From: Nitrospira sp. Ga0074138
GTDB lineage: Bacteria > Nitrospirota > Nitrospiria > Nitrospirales > Nitrospiraceae
Direction: 5' to 3'
Assembly (NCBI GenBank): GCA_001464735.1
Contig: LNDU01000043.1
Location: 124,001 to 188,000, forward strand
Length of the DNA stretch: 64,000 nucleotides
Positions 35,127 through 44,013 of this stretch are shown here, piece by piece. Position numbers and translations under genes: made by a program. The stretch's first letter is position 1; each line of letters starts with the position of its first letter. The notes beneath the pieces are model-generated. The model did no database searches and was not told the origin of the DNA. It saw nothing but the letters and a program-made list of their open reading frames with translations.

Positions 35127-36213
35127 GCTGGCCTCGTCCAAGAATCTTATGCGGTTCGGCAGCGAAGGCGTGTGTGGCTTGTGCGGCTCCGTCTTCGAGA
35201 AGACGCTCATAGAGCGCTACATAGTCACGTGCCATCCGCTCCGCCGTAAACCGCTCGTCAAAGGCCGCCCGACATTGCTGTCGATCAATAAAGGAGACCT
35301 GCCCGACTGCGTCCACCATTTCGGAGACCGTCTCACAAATAAAGCCGGTGACGCCGTGATTGATGATTTCAGGAATCGATCCGCGTCGGTATGCTAACAC
35401 CGGAGTTCCGCAGGCCAAGGCTTCGATCAGCACCAACCCGAAAGGCTCCGGCCAATCGTAAGGACACACCAACGCTATCGCATTGCCGAGAAAGTCGTCT
35501 TTCTCAGCATCGGAGATCTCTCCAACAAACTCAATCAGTGGATGGTTGAGCAACGGTTCAATCTCAGCTTCGAAGTAGTTCTGGTCGGCCGGATCGACCT
35601 TTGCCGCAATCCGCAAGGGAAGGCCGGTGCGTTTGGCGATTTCGATCGCGTGGTCCGGACGTTTTTCAGGGGAGATCCGTCCCAGAAAGGCCAAGTACCC
35701 TTGCGCCTGAGGATGAAACGTATAAAGATTTCGAGGAAGACCATGGTGGATAGTCGCCGCCCAGTTGGCCCAAGGTAGCGGTTTGCGCTGGGCATCTGAA
35801 ATGGACACCAAGGGCATTTCTGGGAACTCACGAAAGACGGGTTCCAATTCGGGAAGATCCTGACGACCGTGCAAGGTCGTCACAACCGGAATGCTATTCC
35901 TCCGTGCCAACGGGAATCCGATGAAATCCAGGTGTGAATGAATAATGTCAAAGCCCCTCGCCGCTCCAAGGCCCCGTTCCTGAAGCATCATCATCGGAGC
36001 GTCTCGATTGAAGATGCCGGTATTCAACCGGAGGGCCTGTGGGCAGATTGCTTCAAGCCGCGCGGCGGTCTCTGAATCACCGCTGGCGAACAGCGTGACA
36101 TCATGCCCCTGGGCAACCAACTCCTCTGTAATGTAGGAAACGATTCGCTCGGTCCCCCCATAAAGCTTGGGTGGAACACTCTCCCACAACGGGGCCACTT
36201 GTGCGATTCTCAT
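35119..36213 (-). CDS. GT4-family glycosyltransferase
   Basis: 364 residues. MRIAQVAPLWESVPPKLYGG starts the acceptor Rossmann domain with its Gly-Gly loop, and FDIIHSHLDF follows. FLGRISPEKRPDHAIEIAKR marks the donor domain, and CPYDWPEPFGLVLIEALACG is the E-x7-E nucleotide-sugar binding motif of retaining GT-B enzymes. It probably transfers a hexose from a nucleotide sugar in glucan, trehalose or glycoconjugate synthesis. It is first in the gene run GT4-MFS, ahead of BON-MFS-debranching enzyme, and its stop overlaps MFS copy 2. Confidence 0.9.
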   Translation of the reverse strand: MRIAQVAPLWESVPPKLYGGTERIVSYITEELVAQGHDVTLFASGDSETAARLEAICPQALRLNTGIFNRDAPMMMLQERGLGAARGFDIIHSHLDFIGFPLARRNSIPVVTTLHGRQDLPELEPVFREFPEMPLVSISDAQRKPLPWANWAATIHHGLPRNLYTFHPQAQGYLAFLGRISPEKRPDHAIEIAKRTGLPLRIAAKVDPADQNYFEAEIEPLLNHPLIEFVGEISDAEKDDFLGNAIALVCPYDWPEPFGLVLIEALACGTPVLAYRRGSIPEIINHGVTGFICETVSEMVDAVGQVSFIDRQQCRAAFDERFTAERMARDYVALYERLLEDGAAQATHAFAAEPHKILGRGQHV

Positions 36214-36702
36214 GCGCCTTCCTTTCTCTTCCTTTTGTTGCAGTTCAACTGCCTGTTTTCGGTCACCGGATTGTATTGTGTATTGTAAGGGCCGGTGTGA
36301 CTGAAATTACCTACTGCATCAATTGCATCAATGGGAAATTGACCACTGATGACATCTTGCGATGTCCTTGGCCACCTGAGTACTGGGTTATTCCCTTAAT
36401 CATGACTGTCATGCTACTCACCCGCATGGCGCCGCTCAACGGACAAAACTTCTATCACCTGACCGGAATATGTCCAGTCGAGGGCGCTTGACTGGACATT
36501 GCGTCTCATGATGGCACTCATTTCAGGCATGCAAGGTCGCACAGCCGCCTTGAGGTGATCAGAAACGTTTTGCCGACTAACGAACGTTAACATGCTACTT
36601 TCCTCTCCAAATCACACAGCCCCTGCCCCTGCTCGTTGAATTTCGCGACGTGCCGTGTGCGAAGCGACGATGCGGCGAAGAATTCTCTCCCAAGAAATAC
36701 TG
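36214..36702. other. Intergenic region with one strong inverted repeat
   Basis: 489 bp upstream of the GT4 gene and downstream of the 411-residue membrane protein gene. No coding frame with a ribosome binding site was found. It should contain the GT4 promoter. The repeat at 36470-36499 is the only clear structure. Confidence 0.4.
36470..36499. repeat. Perfect 10-bp inverted repeat
   Basis: ATGTCCAGTC-gagggcgctt-GACTGGACAT forms a 10-bp stem with a 10-base loop. It lies about 200 bases past the stop of the 411-residue protein gene and 260 bases before the GT4 start. There is no T-tract, so it could be an operator or structured RNA rather than a simple terminator. Confidence 0.5.
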
Positions 36703-37938
36703 TTACTGGCCGATCCGCGCTGCCTTGACGATTTTCTCTCCTCTGATCTGCTCCAGGAATCGATCGGGTGGGACTGCCGGTGGAACGATCCGTACTTCCT
36801 GCCAGCCTTCGCTGACGGCTCCCTTGTGACCCTGCATTTCATAAACCCATTTGTCGATGCTTTCCTGACTGGTTCCATCGCTGAAGGTCACCCAGAAGAG
36901 AAACGGCATCTGCTGCTGAGTCGCCTGGAGGCTGTCAGCCATTTTCAAGAGCCGTTCGGGGCTTGGATCGACAGCTTTCGATGCACTCGCAACTGCCGTC
37001 TGCAACTTAGTCTTCAGCACCTGGTTATATTCTTCCAAGCTGACGACTTCTTTGGCGAGCCGATGATTGTCCGCTGTAAGATTCTGGATAGCAGCTTCCA
37101 ACTGCTCCTGCTCGACCCGCCCTCGGCTCGCCATCTGGCGTGTCTGGCGATCTGTCTCGCGACCGACCGTTTCCAGCCGCTTTTCAATCTCCTCCCTGAC
37201 AGTCAGCACATTGGACTCGAAGGACTCCTGCGTAGACGACAGCTTGACTAAGGCCTGTTGCAGCTGCACCACGCCTTTCTGTTGAGACCCGAGCGCGTCA
37301 TCAACCTTCGCTTGCATCCGTGCCAGCTCACCCAGCTGTTGCTCAAATTTTGCCATGTCAACGGCCGGAGCGGGCGAAAGAGTTGCTGTTTGAACAACCG
37401 GAGATGGCGTGCGATCCGATGTCCTTCCTGTCGTGATTCGGTCAGCGACCAACCCAACGACAGCAATTGCCAATAGCGCTTGCGTGAAGGCAACCGTTCG
37501 CATTCCATAGGCCAGTGCCGGTTCTGGACGGCGGGCTACCACTCTATCGGTAACATCAGCAATGCTCTTCCAGGCGCGGCTCCAGAAACTTGGCGCAGGA
37601 GTGAACAGCGCACTGAGCGTTCCCCCTTGTGCCAGGTTGTGAACAGAAAGCTCGACGGTATCAGCGGAAAGCCGGACACGGTCCGTTCGATATCCACACT
37701 CGGGAGCCGTGAGCCCCCCTAAGAGCGTTCCGTCTTCGGCGCGAAGCTGTACCGTCTCGATGTGATCGACGCACTGGACTTGCAACATTGCACCGATCCC
37801 TGCGCTTTCAAGCTCTCCAACACGCCGCTCATTGACATAGACCTGTATAGGATCCGACCAGCTACGAATCTCGGGCCGGCTGTTCAATGATTCAAGGAGT
37901 TGGGATCGATACGCTTCCAATTCCTCTTCGTGACCCAT
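36703..37938 (-). CDS. Single-pass membrane protein with extracytoplasmic coiled coil
   Basis: 411 residues, family not recognised. Residues 1-145 are a soluble beta-rich part (IQVYVNERRVGELESAGIGA, VQLRAEDGTLLGGLTAPECG). One membrane helix follows near 150-165 (AFTQALLAIAVVGLVA), then a long Gln/Glu-rich coiled coil (about 190-320) and a small C-terminal domain (FLFWVTFSDGTSQESIDKWV). GAGGAGG precedes the ATG. It starts 49 bases after a gene with a sigma-like helix-turn-helix. A cytoplasmic domain, one helix and an outer sensor domain fit an anti-sigma or signal-transducing partner; this is inference. Confidence 0.6.
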   Translation of the reverse strand: MGHEEELEAYRSQLLESLNSRPEIRSWSDPIQVYVNERRVGELESAGIGAMLQVQCVDHIETVQLRAEDGTLLGGLTAPECGYRTDRVRLSADTVELSVHNLAQGGTLSALFTPAPSFWSRAWKSIADVTDRVVARRPEPALAYGMRTVAFTQALLAIAVVGLVADRITTGRTSDRTPSPVVQTATLSPAPAVDMAKFEQQLGELARMQAKVDDALGSQQKGVVQLQQALVKLSSTQESFESNVLTVREEIEKRLETVGRETDRQTRQMASRGRVEQEQLEAAIQNLTADNHRLAKEVVSLEEYNQVLKTKLQTAVASASKAVDPSPERLLKMADSLQATQQQMPFLFWVTFSDGTSQESIDKWVYEMQGHKGAVSEGWQEVRIVPPAVPPDRFLEQIRGEKIVKAARIGQ

Positions 37939-37987
37939 AAGAACCTCCTCACCTTCCTACTGCATCTAGGCACCCACTAGCGCTCCC

Positions 37988-38869
37988 CTACGGTCGCACC
38001 TGCAATTCCAGACGCGGCTTTTCGCCGGTCAAAGATCCGCTGGATCCCAGCCCCCAGGCCGTTTGCATGCAATCGAGACAGAGCGCCAGATGCCAAATTC
38101 GATAATCGCAGCCATAGCCTTGAGCGAACATGTCTCCCCATTGAGATCGCGAAAGACAGGGGTAATGATCCGGTTCGCTTTTTCGGTAATGCGCCTGCGC
38201 GACTCGGATCAGTCGCTCGGCCTCACTGTTGAATCGTTGACGTTGACGCTGCTGCTGATGCCCAAGCTCGGCCAGCTCTGCCTTCGTGAGACCCACCTCA
38301 TCCATCGTGCGCTGCCAACCGCTCTCACGCCATCGTCGGAAATTCTTATAGATACGCTGGCTCTCCAACCCATTGAGTCCGGTCACCGCGATGACGTCCC
38401 CCGCGCCCCATCCATAGGAATGATGATACAACGCGATCAGCGCGTCACGACTGACGACCGCTCGCGCGACGAGCCCATCGAGAAATCGACCGAGCGGCCG
38501 CAGCAAGTCCGGGTGATAACAAAATGGTTCCGGCTTGCTGTGCTGTTTGGCCACCAAGGAGTCGAACAGAAACAACGGCCGACACGGAACTTCGCTGCGT
38601 CCACAGACCAGAAACCGTTCGAGATATTCAGAACCCCAGCGTAACGCGAATTTCTCATGTTCGATGTCGTCGTTCCATTGGCCAGTCTCCCGCAAAAACC
38701 GTTTCGTATAACCCGTCGCCCGATCCAACAGCATTGGTAAGGCTTGCGAGACGACTTGATCGAACTCGTCCGATGTCGAGACCACCTCTTCCAGGCGGTT
38801 CACCGTTACCATACGATCAGCCATCACGTGGCTCTTACTGAGCGTATTGTGCATTCTCGTCAGGGCCAT
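37988..38869 (-). CDS. Divergent sigma-factor-like DNA-binding protein
   Basis: 293 residues. The start at 38869 has GGAGG four bases upstream; a longer frame to 38962 lacks this. The middle segment RDALIALYHHSYGWGAGDVI continuing to SQRIYKNFRRWRESGW resembles the region-4 helix-turn-helix of sigma70-type factors, with an Arg/Trp-rich recognition helix. An upstream helical part (LLDRATGYTKRFLRETGQW) could correspond to region 2, though the match is weak. The Cys-containing C-terminus (YGCDYRIW, LCLDCMQTAWG) might bind metal. No known family is recognised with certainty. The following gene encodes a membrane protein, suggesting a regulator/partner pair. Confidence 0.5.
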   Translation of the reverse strand: MALTRMHNTLSKSHVMADRMVTVNRLEEVVSTSDEFDQVVSQALPMLLDRATGYTKRFLRETGQWNDDIEHEKFALRWGSEYLERFLVCGRSEVPCRPLFLFDSLVAKQHSKPEPFCYHPDLLRPLGRFLDGLVARAVVSRDALIALYHHSYGWGAGDVIAVTGLNGLESQRIYKNFRRWRESGWQRTMDEVGLTKAELAELGHQQQRQRQRFNSEAERLIRVAQAHYRKSEPDHYPCLSRSQWGDMFAQGYGCDYRIWHLALCLDCMQTAWGLGSSGSLTGEKPRLELQVRP

Positions 38870-39482
38870 TGTGCCTCCATCGACACCGGAGAGCATTGGA
38901 CAAATACCTGCACTCGCTCCCTCGTTTTGTCCATTGCTCCGATCCTCGCACTCCTGGTACAAGGCTCCCGTTTACGGTTTTTCCAGGTGAAACTGGACTA
39001 GCAGAACGGTAATCCAACCATTCAACGTTCTTTAACACCTCTCGCTGCTCACGAGGAGCAGGCTTCTTACCCGACAGCGTGATCGTGCCCCTTACCCTTC
39101 GTCCGAGTGTCATCACCGACGAACAAAAACTTTTGGCCATCACAGGCGCTACCTCAATGCTATGGGAACCAAGCGCTGAGGCAGCATCATCCAGATCAGC
39201 TTTCGGACACTTTCTTCATCTACGTTTGCAAGGGTAATGTGCTGCAGGAACACCAGAGAGCCTTTGAAGAGCTAATTCCGCATACCGAATAGTCTCCGGT
39301 AACAGGCCGGATAGGGTTCGACCATCGGAGACATAACCATTCCAAGCTCCATATAATTAAACAGAATGAGGTCAGTAATTACTAGTGCCCTGCCGGTTGA
39401 CTCTGGTCGAGCGGGTCACCCACGAAAGAGGGGTTGTATCTACCCTGGTATGCCCACATCGTGGAATTCTTCATAGATCGCC
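38870..39482. other. Intergenic region upstream of the sigma-like gene
   Basis: 613 bp between the sigma-like start and the Ca2+-type ATPase stop, both on the minus strand. It should hold the ATPase terminator and the sigma-like promoter. A small hairpin (CTGCTC-acgag-GAGCAG, 39046-39062) and the palindrome AGTAATTACT (39374-39383) are visible. No supported gene. Confidence 0.35.
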
Positions 39483-42239
39483 TCATGCCTTCTGTAGCCC
39501 GGCGCTTGCTCGTCGTTGAAACCACTTGACCACCTCGACGATAGCCAACGGCAGAAGCGCCATGGCCACCATCAGTTCCCAATCTTCAATCGGGAGCGGC
39601 GCGACCTTGAAGATAGGCTCCATGAACGGAATCGTCAGAATACCGACTTGTAAGGCAACAGCTAACACCACAGCCCAGATGAGGGCATGGTTGGTCGTCA
39701 CGCCCACCTGGAACAGCGACCAGCGATCGCTCCGGCAATTGAAGACATGCACCAGCTGCACGGCGACCATCACAGTAAAGGCCACGGTCCGTGCCTGCTC
39801 AATCGATTGTTGCCACACAAATAGGCTACACCAGAACGCGCCTAGGGCGATGACCGACAACATCAACCCCTCGCCGGCGATGGCCCACAACCGCCCGCCG
39901 TCCAATAAGCGGGCCTGGGCCTGTCGCGGCGGCTGCCGCATCAAATCCGGCGCCTTCGGATCGACCGCCAATGCAAGAGCAGGAAAGCCGTCCGTCACGA
40001 GATTCATCCACAGAATGTGAATCGGTAGGAGCGGAAGCGGCAGGCCAAAGAGCGTCGCGAACAGCATGACAAGCACTTCGCTGACGTTGCACGACAGGAG
40101 AAAATGCACCGTTTTCCGGATGTTGTCGAATACCCCTCTGCCTTCTTCCACCGCCGCGGCGATCGAAGCAAAGTTATCGTCGGTGACGACCATATCGGCC
40201 GCTTCCTTCGTAACATCCGTGCCGGCGATGCCCATGGCCACTCCGATATCGGCAGCCTTGATGGCGGGCGCGTCGTTCACTCCGTCGCCCGTCATGGCAA
40301 CAACGGCCCCGTTCCGCTTCCAGGCCTCGACGATCCGGAGCTTGTGCTCGGCCGACACACGGGCGTACACACTCGCGCCCTCGACCCGTTGCGTCAATTG
40401 CTCGTCGGTTAAGCCATTCAACTCTGCCCCGGACAACGCCACCCCCTCATCGCGATGCAGGCCTAATTCACGCGCAATCGCGATCGCGGTCTCCTTGTGA
40501 TCGCCAGTGATCATGACAGTATGGATGCCCGCATCCCGACAGAGGCGCACCGCCTCTGTCGCTTCGGGCCGCAAGGGATCCTTCATCGCGAGGAGGCCAA
40601 GAAAGAACAGATCGCGCTCAACTTCTTCATCTGAACTTGCCGGTTGCCCAATGGGCTTATACGCAACACCTAGTACGCGGAGGGCTTGTTGAGCCAACGA
40701 GGCGTTGGCTTCGCTGATCAGCTGCCGATGCGCTTCGTCCAGGGCCTCAGTCCGACCCTCCAGCGTGACGCGTCCAGTGCAACGGTTCAGCAGGAGATCA
40801 GGCGCTCCTTTGCAGTATGCCACAGGGCCTTGCTCCGTTCGGCGGACGATCGTCATCATCTTCCGCTCAGCATCGAACGGCACTTCGCGTACGAACGGTG
40901 CCCGGCGCTCCAGTTCATCTTTCGTCAGACCAGCCTTCGCCGCTGCCACGAGCAGTGCCCCTTCGGTCGGATCGCCGATGATTTGCCAGACTCCGTTCTC
41001 CTGTCGCAATGCCGCCCCATTGCAGAGAACCGACGTAGTGAGCAGATGATGAATGCCTGCTGGAAGGGGTGAGGGTGAATGACTGACGGGCGAGGGGCGG
41101 ATCTCTCCAGATGGTTCATACCCCTCGCCGGTCACTTCGAAGCGGACGTTATCCATGATCAAGCACGTGACTGTCATCTCGTTCTTCGTCAAGGTGCCGG
41201 TCTTGTCGGTACAAATCACGGTGGCGGAACCCAGTGTTTCGACTGCGGGGAGTTTGCGAATCAGCGCATGTCGTTTGGCCATCCTGGTTACGCCCAAGGC
41301 CAGCGTAATCGTGACGACAGCAGGAAGGCCTTCTGGTACGGCTGCGACGGCGAGGCTCACCGAAGTAAGAAACATCTCGACCAACGGCTCCCCGCGGAGA
41401 TATCCGAGAGTGAACACCACCGTGACGACGCCGAGCGCCAGCCACAGAAGTGTCTGGCCGAATTGTTCCAGCCTCCGCTGCAACGGAGTTTCAGCACGCT
41501 CCGCTTCGGCAGCCTTCTGAATCATGGCCGCAATCCGACCTAATTCCGTGCCGAGTCCTGTCGCCACCACCAGCCCGCGGGCTTTACCCGAGACCGCGAC
41601 GGTACCCATGAAGACCATGTTGTGTTGATCGGCGAGCGGCACCTCGGCGGTATCGAGTCGTTCTGCCTGCTTGTGCACGGGTGTCGATTCGCCAGTGAGC
41701 GAGGCTTCTTGAGATTGGAAATTCGTCGTATAGAACAGGCGTACATCCGCAGGAATGCGGTCACCCGCTTCGAGGGCGATCACATCTCCTGTGACCAGTT
41801 CCCGTGCCGGAATGGACTGCAACGCACCGCCACGAATGACGCGGGCCATCGCGACCGACATCTTGCGCAGTGCCGCCAACGATCGCTCGGCTCGGAATTC
41901 CTGCACAAACCCCAGCACGCCATTGAGAAACACGATGGCCAGAATCGCCGCCGCATCGATCCAGTCTTCTAACAACCCGGACACAATGGCCGCCCCGATC
42001 AGCACCCACACGATGAGGCTTGAGAACTGCGAGAGAAAGAGTTTCAGCACCGAGGGAGGAGGAGCGTCAGGCAGTTCGTTGGGACCTTCTTGCGCTTGCC
42101 GGCGTGTCGCTTCATCGGCATTCAGACCAACGCTGAGGTCTGTCTGAAGTTCACCAGCCAGAGCTTCTGTCGGTGTGGCATACCATGCCATTGCTCTCTT
42201 CGTCCCACCGGATACCGGTAGTCTCTTCTCAATCCGCAT
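39483..42239 (-). CDS. P2-type Ca2+-transporting ATPase (SERCA-like, IIA)
   Basis: 918 residues. EASLTGESTPVHKQA is the actuator loop and VAAVPEGLPAVVTITLALG the M4 Ca2+-site motif. ICTDKTGTLTKNEMTV is the phosphorylation site, followed by MITGDHKETA and TGDGVNDAPAIKAADIG. LWMNLVTDGFPALALAVDP is the M6 N-x-x-T-D calcium ligand motif. Together M4 and M6 indicate Ca2+ (or Mn2+) export, unlike the Na/K-like enzyme at 23629. AAGGGA lies four bases before the ATG at 42239. It is 172 bases downstream of a CaCA exchanger, giving a two-part calcium export module. Confidence 0.93.
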   Translation of the reverse strand: MRIEKRLPVSGGTKRAMAWYATPTEALAGELQTDLSVGLNADEATRRQAQEGPNELPDAPPPSVLKLFLSQFSSLIVWVLIGAAIVSGLLEDWIDAAAILAIVFLNGVLGFVQEFRAERSLAALRKMSVAMARVIRGGALQSIPARELVTGDVIALEAGDRIPADVRLFYTTNFQSQEASLTGESTPVHKQAERLDTAEVPLADQHNMVFMGTVAVSGKARGLVVATGLGTELGRIAAMIQKAAEAERAETPLQRRLEQFGQTLLWLALGVVTVVFTLGYLRGEPLVEMFLTSVSLAVAAVPEGLPAVVTITLALGVTRMAKRHALIRKLPAVETLGSATVICTDKTGTLTKNEMTVTCLIMDNVRFEVTGEGYEPSGEIRPSPVSHSPSPLPAGIHHLLTTSVLCNGAALRQENGVWQIIGDPTEGALLVAAAKAGLTKDELERRAPFVREVPFDAERKMMTIVRRTEQGPVAYCKGAPDLLLNRCTGRVTLEGRTEALDEAHRQLISEANASLAQQALRVLGVAYKPIGQPASSDEEVERDLFFLGLLAMKDPLRPEATEAVRLCRDAGIHTVMITGDHKETAIAIARELGLHRDEGVALSGAELNGLTDEQLTQRVEGASVYARVSAEHKLRIVEAWKRNGAVVAMTGDGVNDAPAIKAADIGVAMGIAGTDVTKEAADMVVTDDNFASIAAAVEEGRGVFDNIRKTVHFLLSCNVSEVLVMLFATLFGLPLPLLPIHILWMNLVTDGFPALALAVDPKAPDLMRQPPRQAQARLLDGGRLWAIAGEGLMLSVIALGAFWCSLFVWQQSIEQARTVAFTVMVAVQLVHVFNCRSDRWSLFQVGVTTNHALIWAVVLAVALQVGILTIPFMEPIFKVAPLPIEDWELMVAMALLPLAIVEVVKWFQRRASAGLQKA

Positions 42240-42411
42240 AACGTCCCTTTCGTTATGACATTCACAGCAGGGTGCATGCCATGCATAGCATTCGACTATC
42301 TGACGTCCTTGCTCAGTTCACTGTGGCGTTATGCCACGTCAGCAAAGGGCCATGGTGGTCAAATGCAACACAAAGAAGGTGGGAGTACTTGGAGGAGTGG
42401 TTGGTTGCTGG

Positions 42412-43428
42412 TTACCCGTTGAAGAGAAGCCAGAGCCCCAGGACGTAGACGACGATCATCAACAGGCTATCCGGCTCAATCAGCCTGAACCGTCGTTCCG
42501 CCCGGTAAATGATCCCCATCAAACCGATGTTCATCATAATGATCGCCCACAAAGCCGTGAGCGCATGCGTTGAACTCATGGTGCTCAATAGCCCTCCCCC
42601 GCGATAGGCAAGATCCGCAAAGAAGAACGCCGCCATGTTGAAGGCATTACTGCCGAACAGATTGCCGACCGCCAGATCGAACGCGCCCGATCGAACGGCG
42701 GAAATCGAGACGACCAGCTCAGGCAACGAGGTGGTTATGGCAACCAGTGACGTTCCGATAAAAGTGGCGGTCATGCCGCTTTCTTCTGCGATCCGCTCGG
42801 CCGACCAGGCCAACACCGGCGCCGCGACCAGCAAGACGAGGGCGCCGATGGAGAACCCTCTGACGGCATAACGGAGCGCGTCGCGTCGACTCCCGTCGGA
42901 ACCTGGCTCCTCAGCCAGACCCTCCACAACGGCTTTCTGTTCGAGTTGACGGCGCGCCATGTCCTCCTGCCGAAACACCAGCCTCATCCCTAGCACATAG
43001 AGGATCAGAAGTATCACACTCTCAAAACCTATGCCGAGATGGACAACCTCGATCCGTAACAGCACAAAAAAGGCTGCGAGGGCCGTCAGCACCATGGCGA
43101 GCGTCGCCGTCAACGTATGCCCCAAGGCCGCCTGCTGCCACACCCGCTTCTGACGGTACAGGAGGTCGATAAGCCCAAGCGTGAGCATGTTACTCATCCC
43201 GGCCCCGAAGAGGTTACCGGCTGCAAGATCGGGGGCATCGAGCCATCCGGCGCTCATCGTGGTGAAGACTTCCGGCAGGGACGTGGCGGCGGCCATCAAC
43301 ACGACGCCGATCCACAATCGCCCCAAGCCGGTCAGTTCGGCAATCTGATCACCATAGCGTGAGAGTTTCGTCCCCGCGAAGACAATCGCGCCGGCGGAGA
43401 CGACGAAGAAAAACCACGGGAGGACCAT
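42412..43428 (-). CDS. CaCA-superfamily Na+/Ca2+ exchanger-type transporter
   Basis: 338 residues, about ten membrane helices in two inverted halves. The alpha-1 repeat is AAATSLPEVFTTMSAGWLDA with GNLFGAGMSNML, and alpha-2 is TTSLPELVVSISAVRSGAFD with GNLFGSNAFNM; the acidic residue in SLPE is the cation ligand. A GTG-started frame from 43536 adds 36 residues with no counterpart, so the ATG at 43428 (preceded by CGGAGA) is chosen. It probably exports Ca2+ in exchange for Na+ or H+. Same strand as the downstream Ca2+-ATPase. Confidence 0.9.
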   Translation of the reverse strand: MVLPWFFFVVSAGAIVFAGTKLSRYGDQIAELTGLGRLWIGVVLMAAATSLPEVFTTMSAGWLDAPDLAAGNLFGAGMSNMLTLGLIDLLYRQKRVWQQAALGHTLTATLAMVLTALAAFFVLLRIEVVHLGIGFESVILLILYVLGMRLVFRQEDMARRQLEQKAVVEGLAEEPGSDGSRRDALRYAVRGFSIGALVLLVAAPVLAWSAERIAEESGMTATFIGTSLVAITTSLPELVVSISAVRSGAFDLAVGNLFGSNAFNMAAFFFADLAYRGGGLLSTMSSTHALTALWAIIMMNIGLMGIIYRAERRFRLIEPDSLLMIVVYVLGLWLLFNG

Positions 43429-43536
43429 GCTCGTGTCTCCGGATGGGGCCAGAGCAGAAGAAAGCAGACCACAAGCGGGGGATAAGCCAAGCCAGCGGGT
43501 CAGCGACGGTCGGTCACCTTCCCGCCTGAGGCTCAC

Positions 43537-43830
43537 TCACCATTTATTATGGAAAAAGAGGAAGTATCCGATCGCAACGACAATTGCTTGCAACAGGATC
43601 AACCAACGCATGAGGCCCCATTTGGTCTCCGCCTTGGCCTCCTTCAGTCTCAGGGCCGCTTGCAAAGAGGGGTCTGAGAAGATATAGGTCGCGACCACTT
43701 CCCTGGCGTCCTCCCGACTCATGTTTCTCTCAAGCTGAACCTCATCGACCGCTTTGTTGCGATCGCCTTGCGATAGCGCCTCTAATGCCTTCCTGGGAAG
43801 ATCGTATGCCACGCTTGATTCCTCCGTCAT
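43537..43830 (-). CDS. Small membrane protein with L7/L12 C-terminal-like motif, copy 1
   Basis: 97 residues. Residues 9-52 ([37 protein letters not shown]) resemble the ribosomal protein L7/L12 C-terminal helices (AIKxVRxxTGLGLKEAKxxV). One C-terminal membrane helix follows ([20 protein letters not shown]). A paralogue lies at 49712-49987. There is no clear ribosome binding site. It precedes the CaCA gene by about 100 bases on the same strand. Function unknown; a membrane-anchored adaptor is a guess. Confidence 0.65.
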   Translation of the reverse strand: MTEESSVAYDLPRKALEALSQGDRNKAVDEVQLERNMSREDAREVVATYIFSDPSLQAALRLKEAKAETKWGLMRWLILLQAIVVAIGYFLFFHNKW

Positions 43831-43943
43831 TGTGACCGGCAGAGTCTACCAGAAAAGACCGCTGCGCGTCTTCCTGATTTCCACTGTGCCCTGAGTGAGA
43901 CGCATGGATACCGAGGCCTGGATTCTCCCCTGGTTAGTTCCTT

Positions 43944-43949
43944 TATAAT
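43944..43949 (+). promoter_or_regulatory. Possible -10 element for the aldehyde dehydrogenase gene
   Basis: A consensus TATAAT occurs 65 bases before the start codon at 44014. No good -35 is seen at the right distance, so it is a weak call. Confidence 0.35.
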
Positions 43950-44013
43950 GAGTGTGTGCTCCCCAAACCCCACACACCTCATACTCAATGAGGCCTCGAA
44001 GAGGAGGATGATC

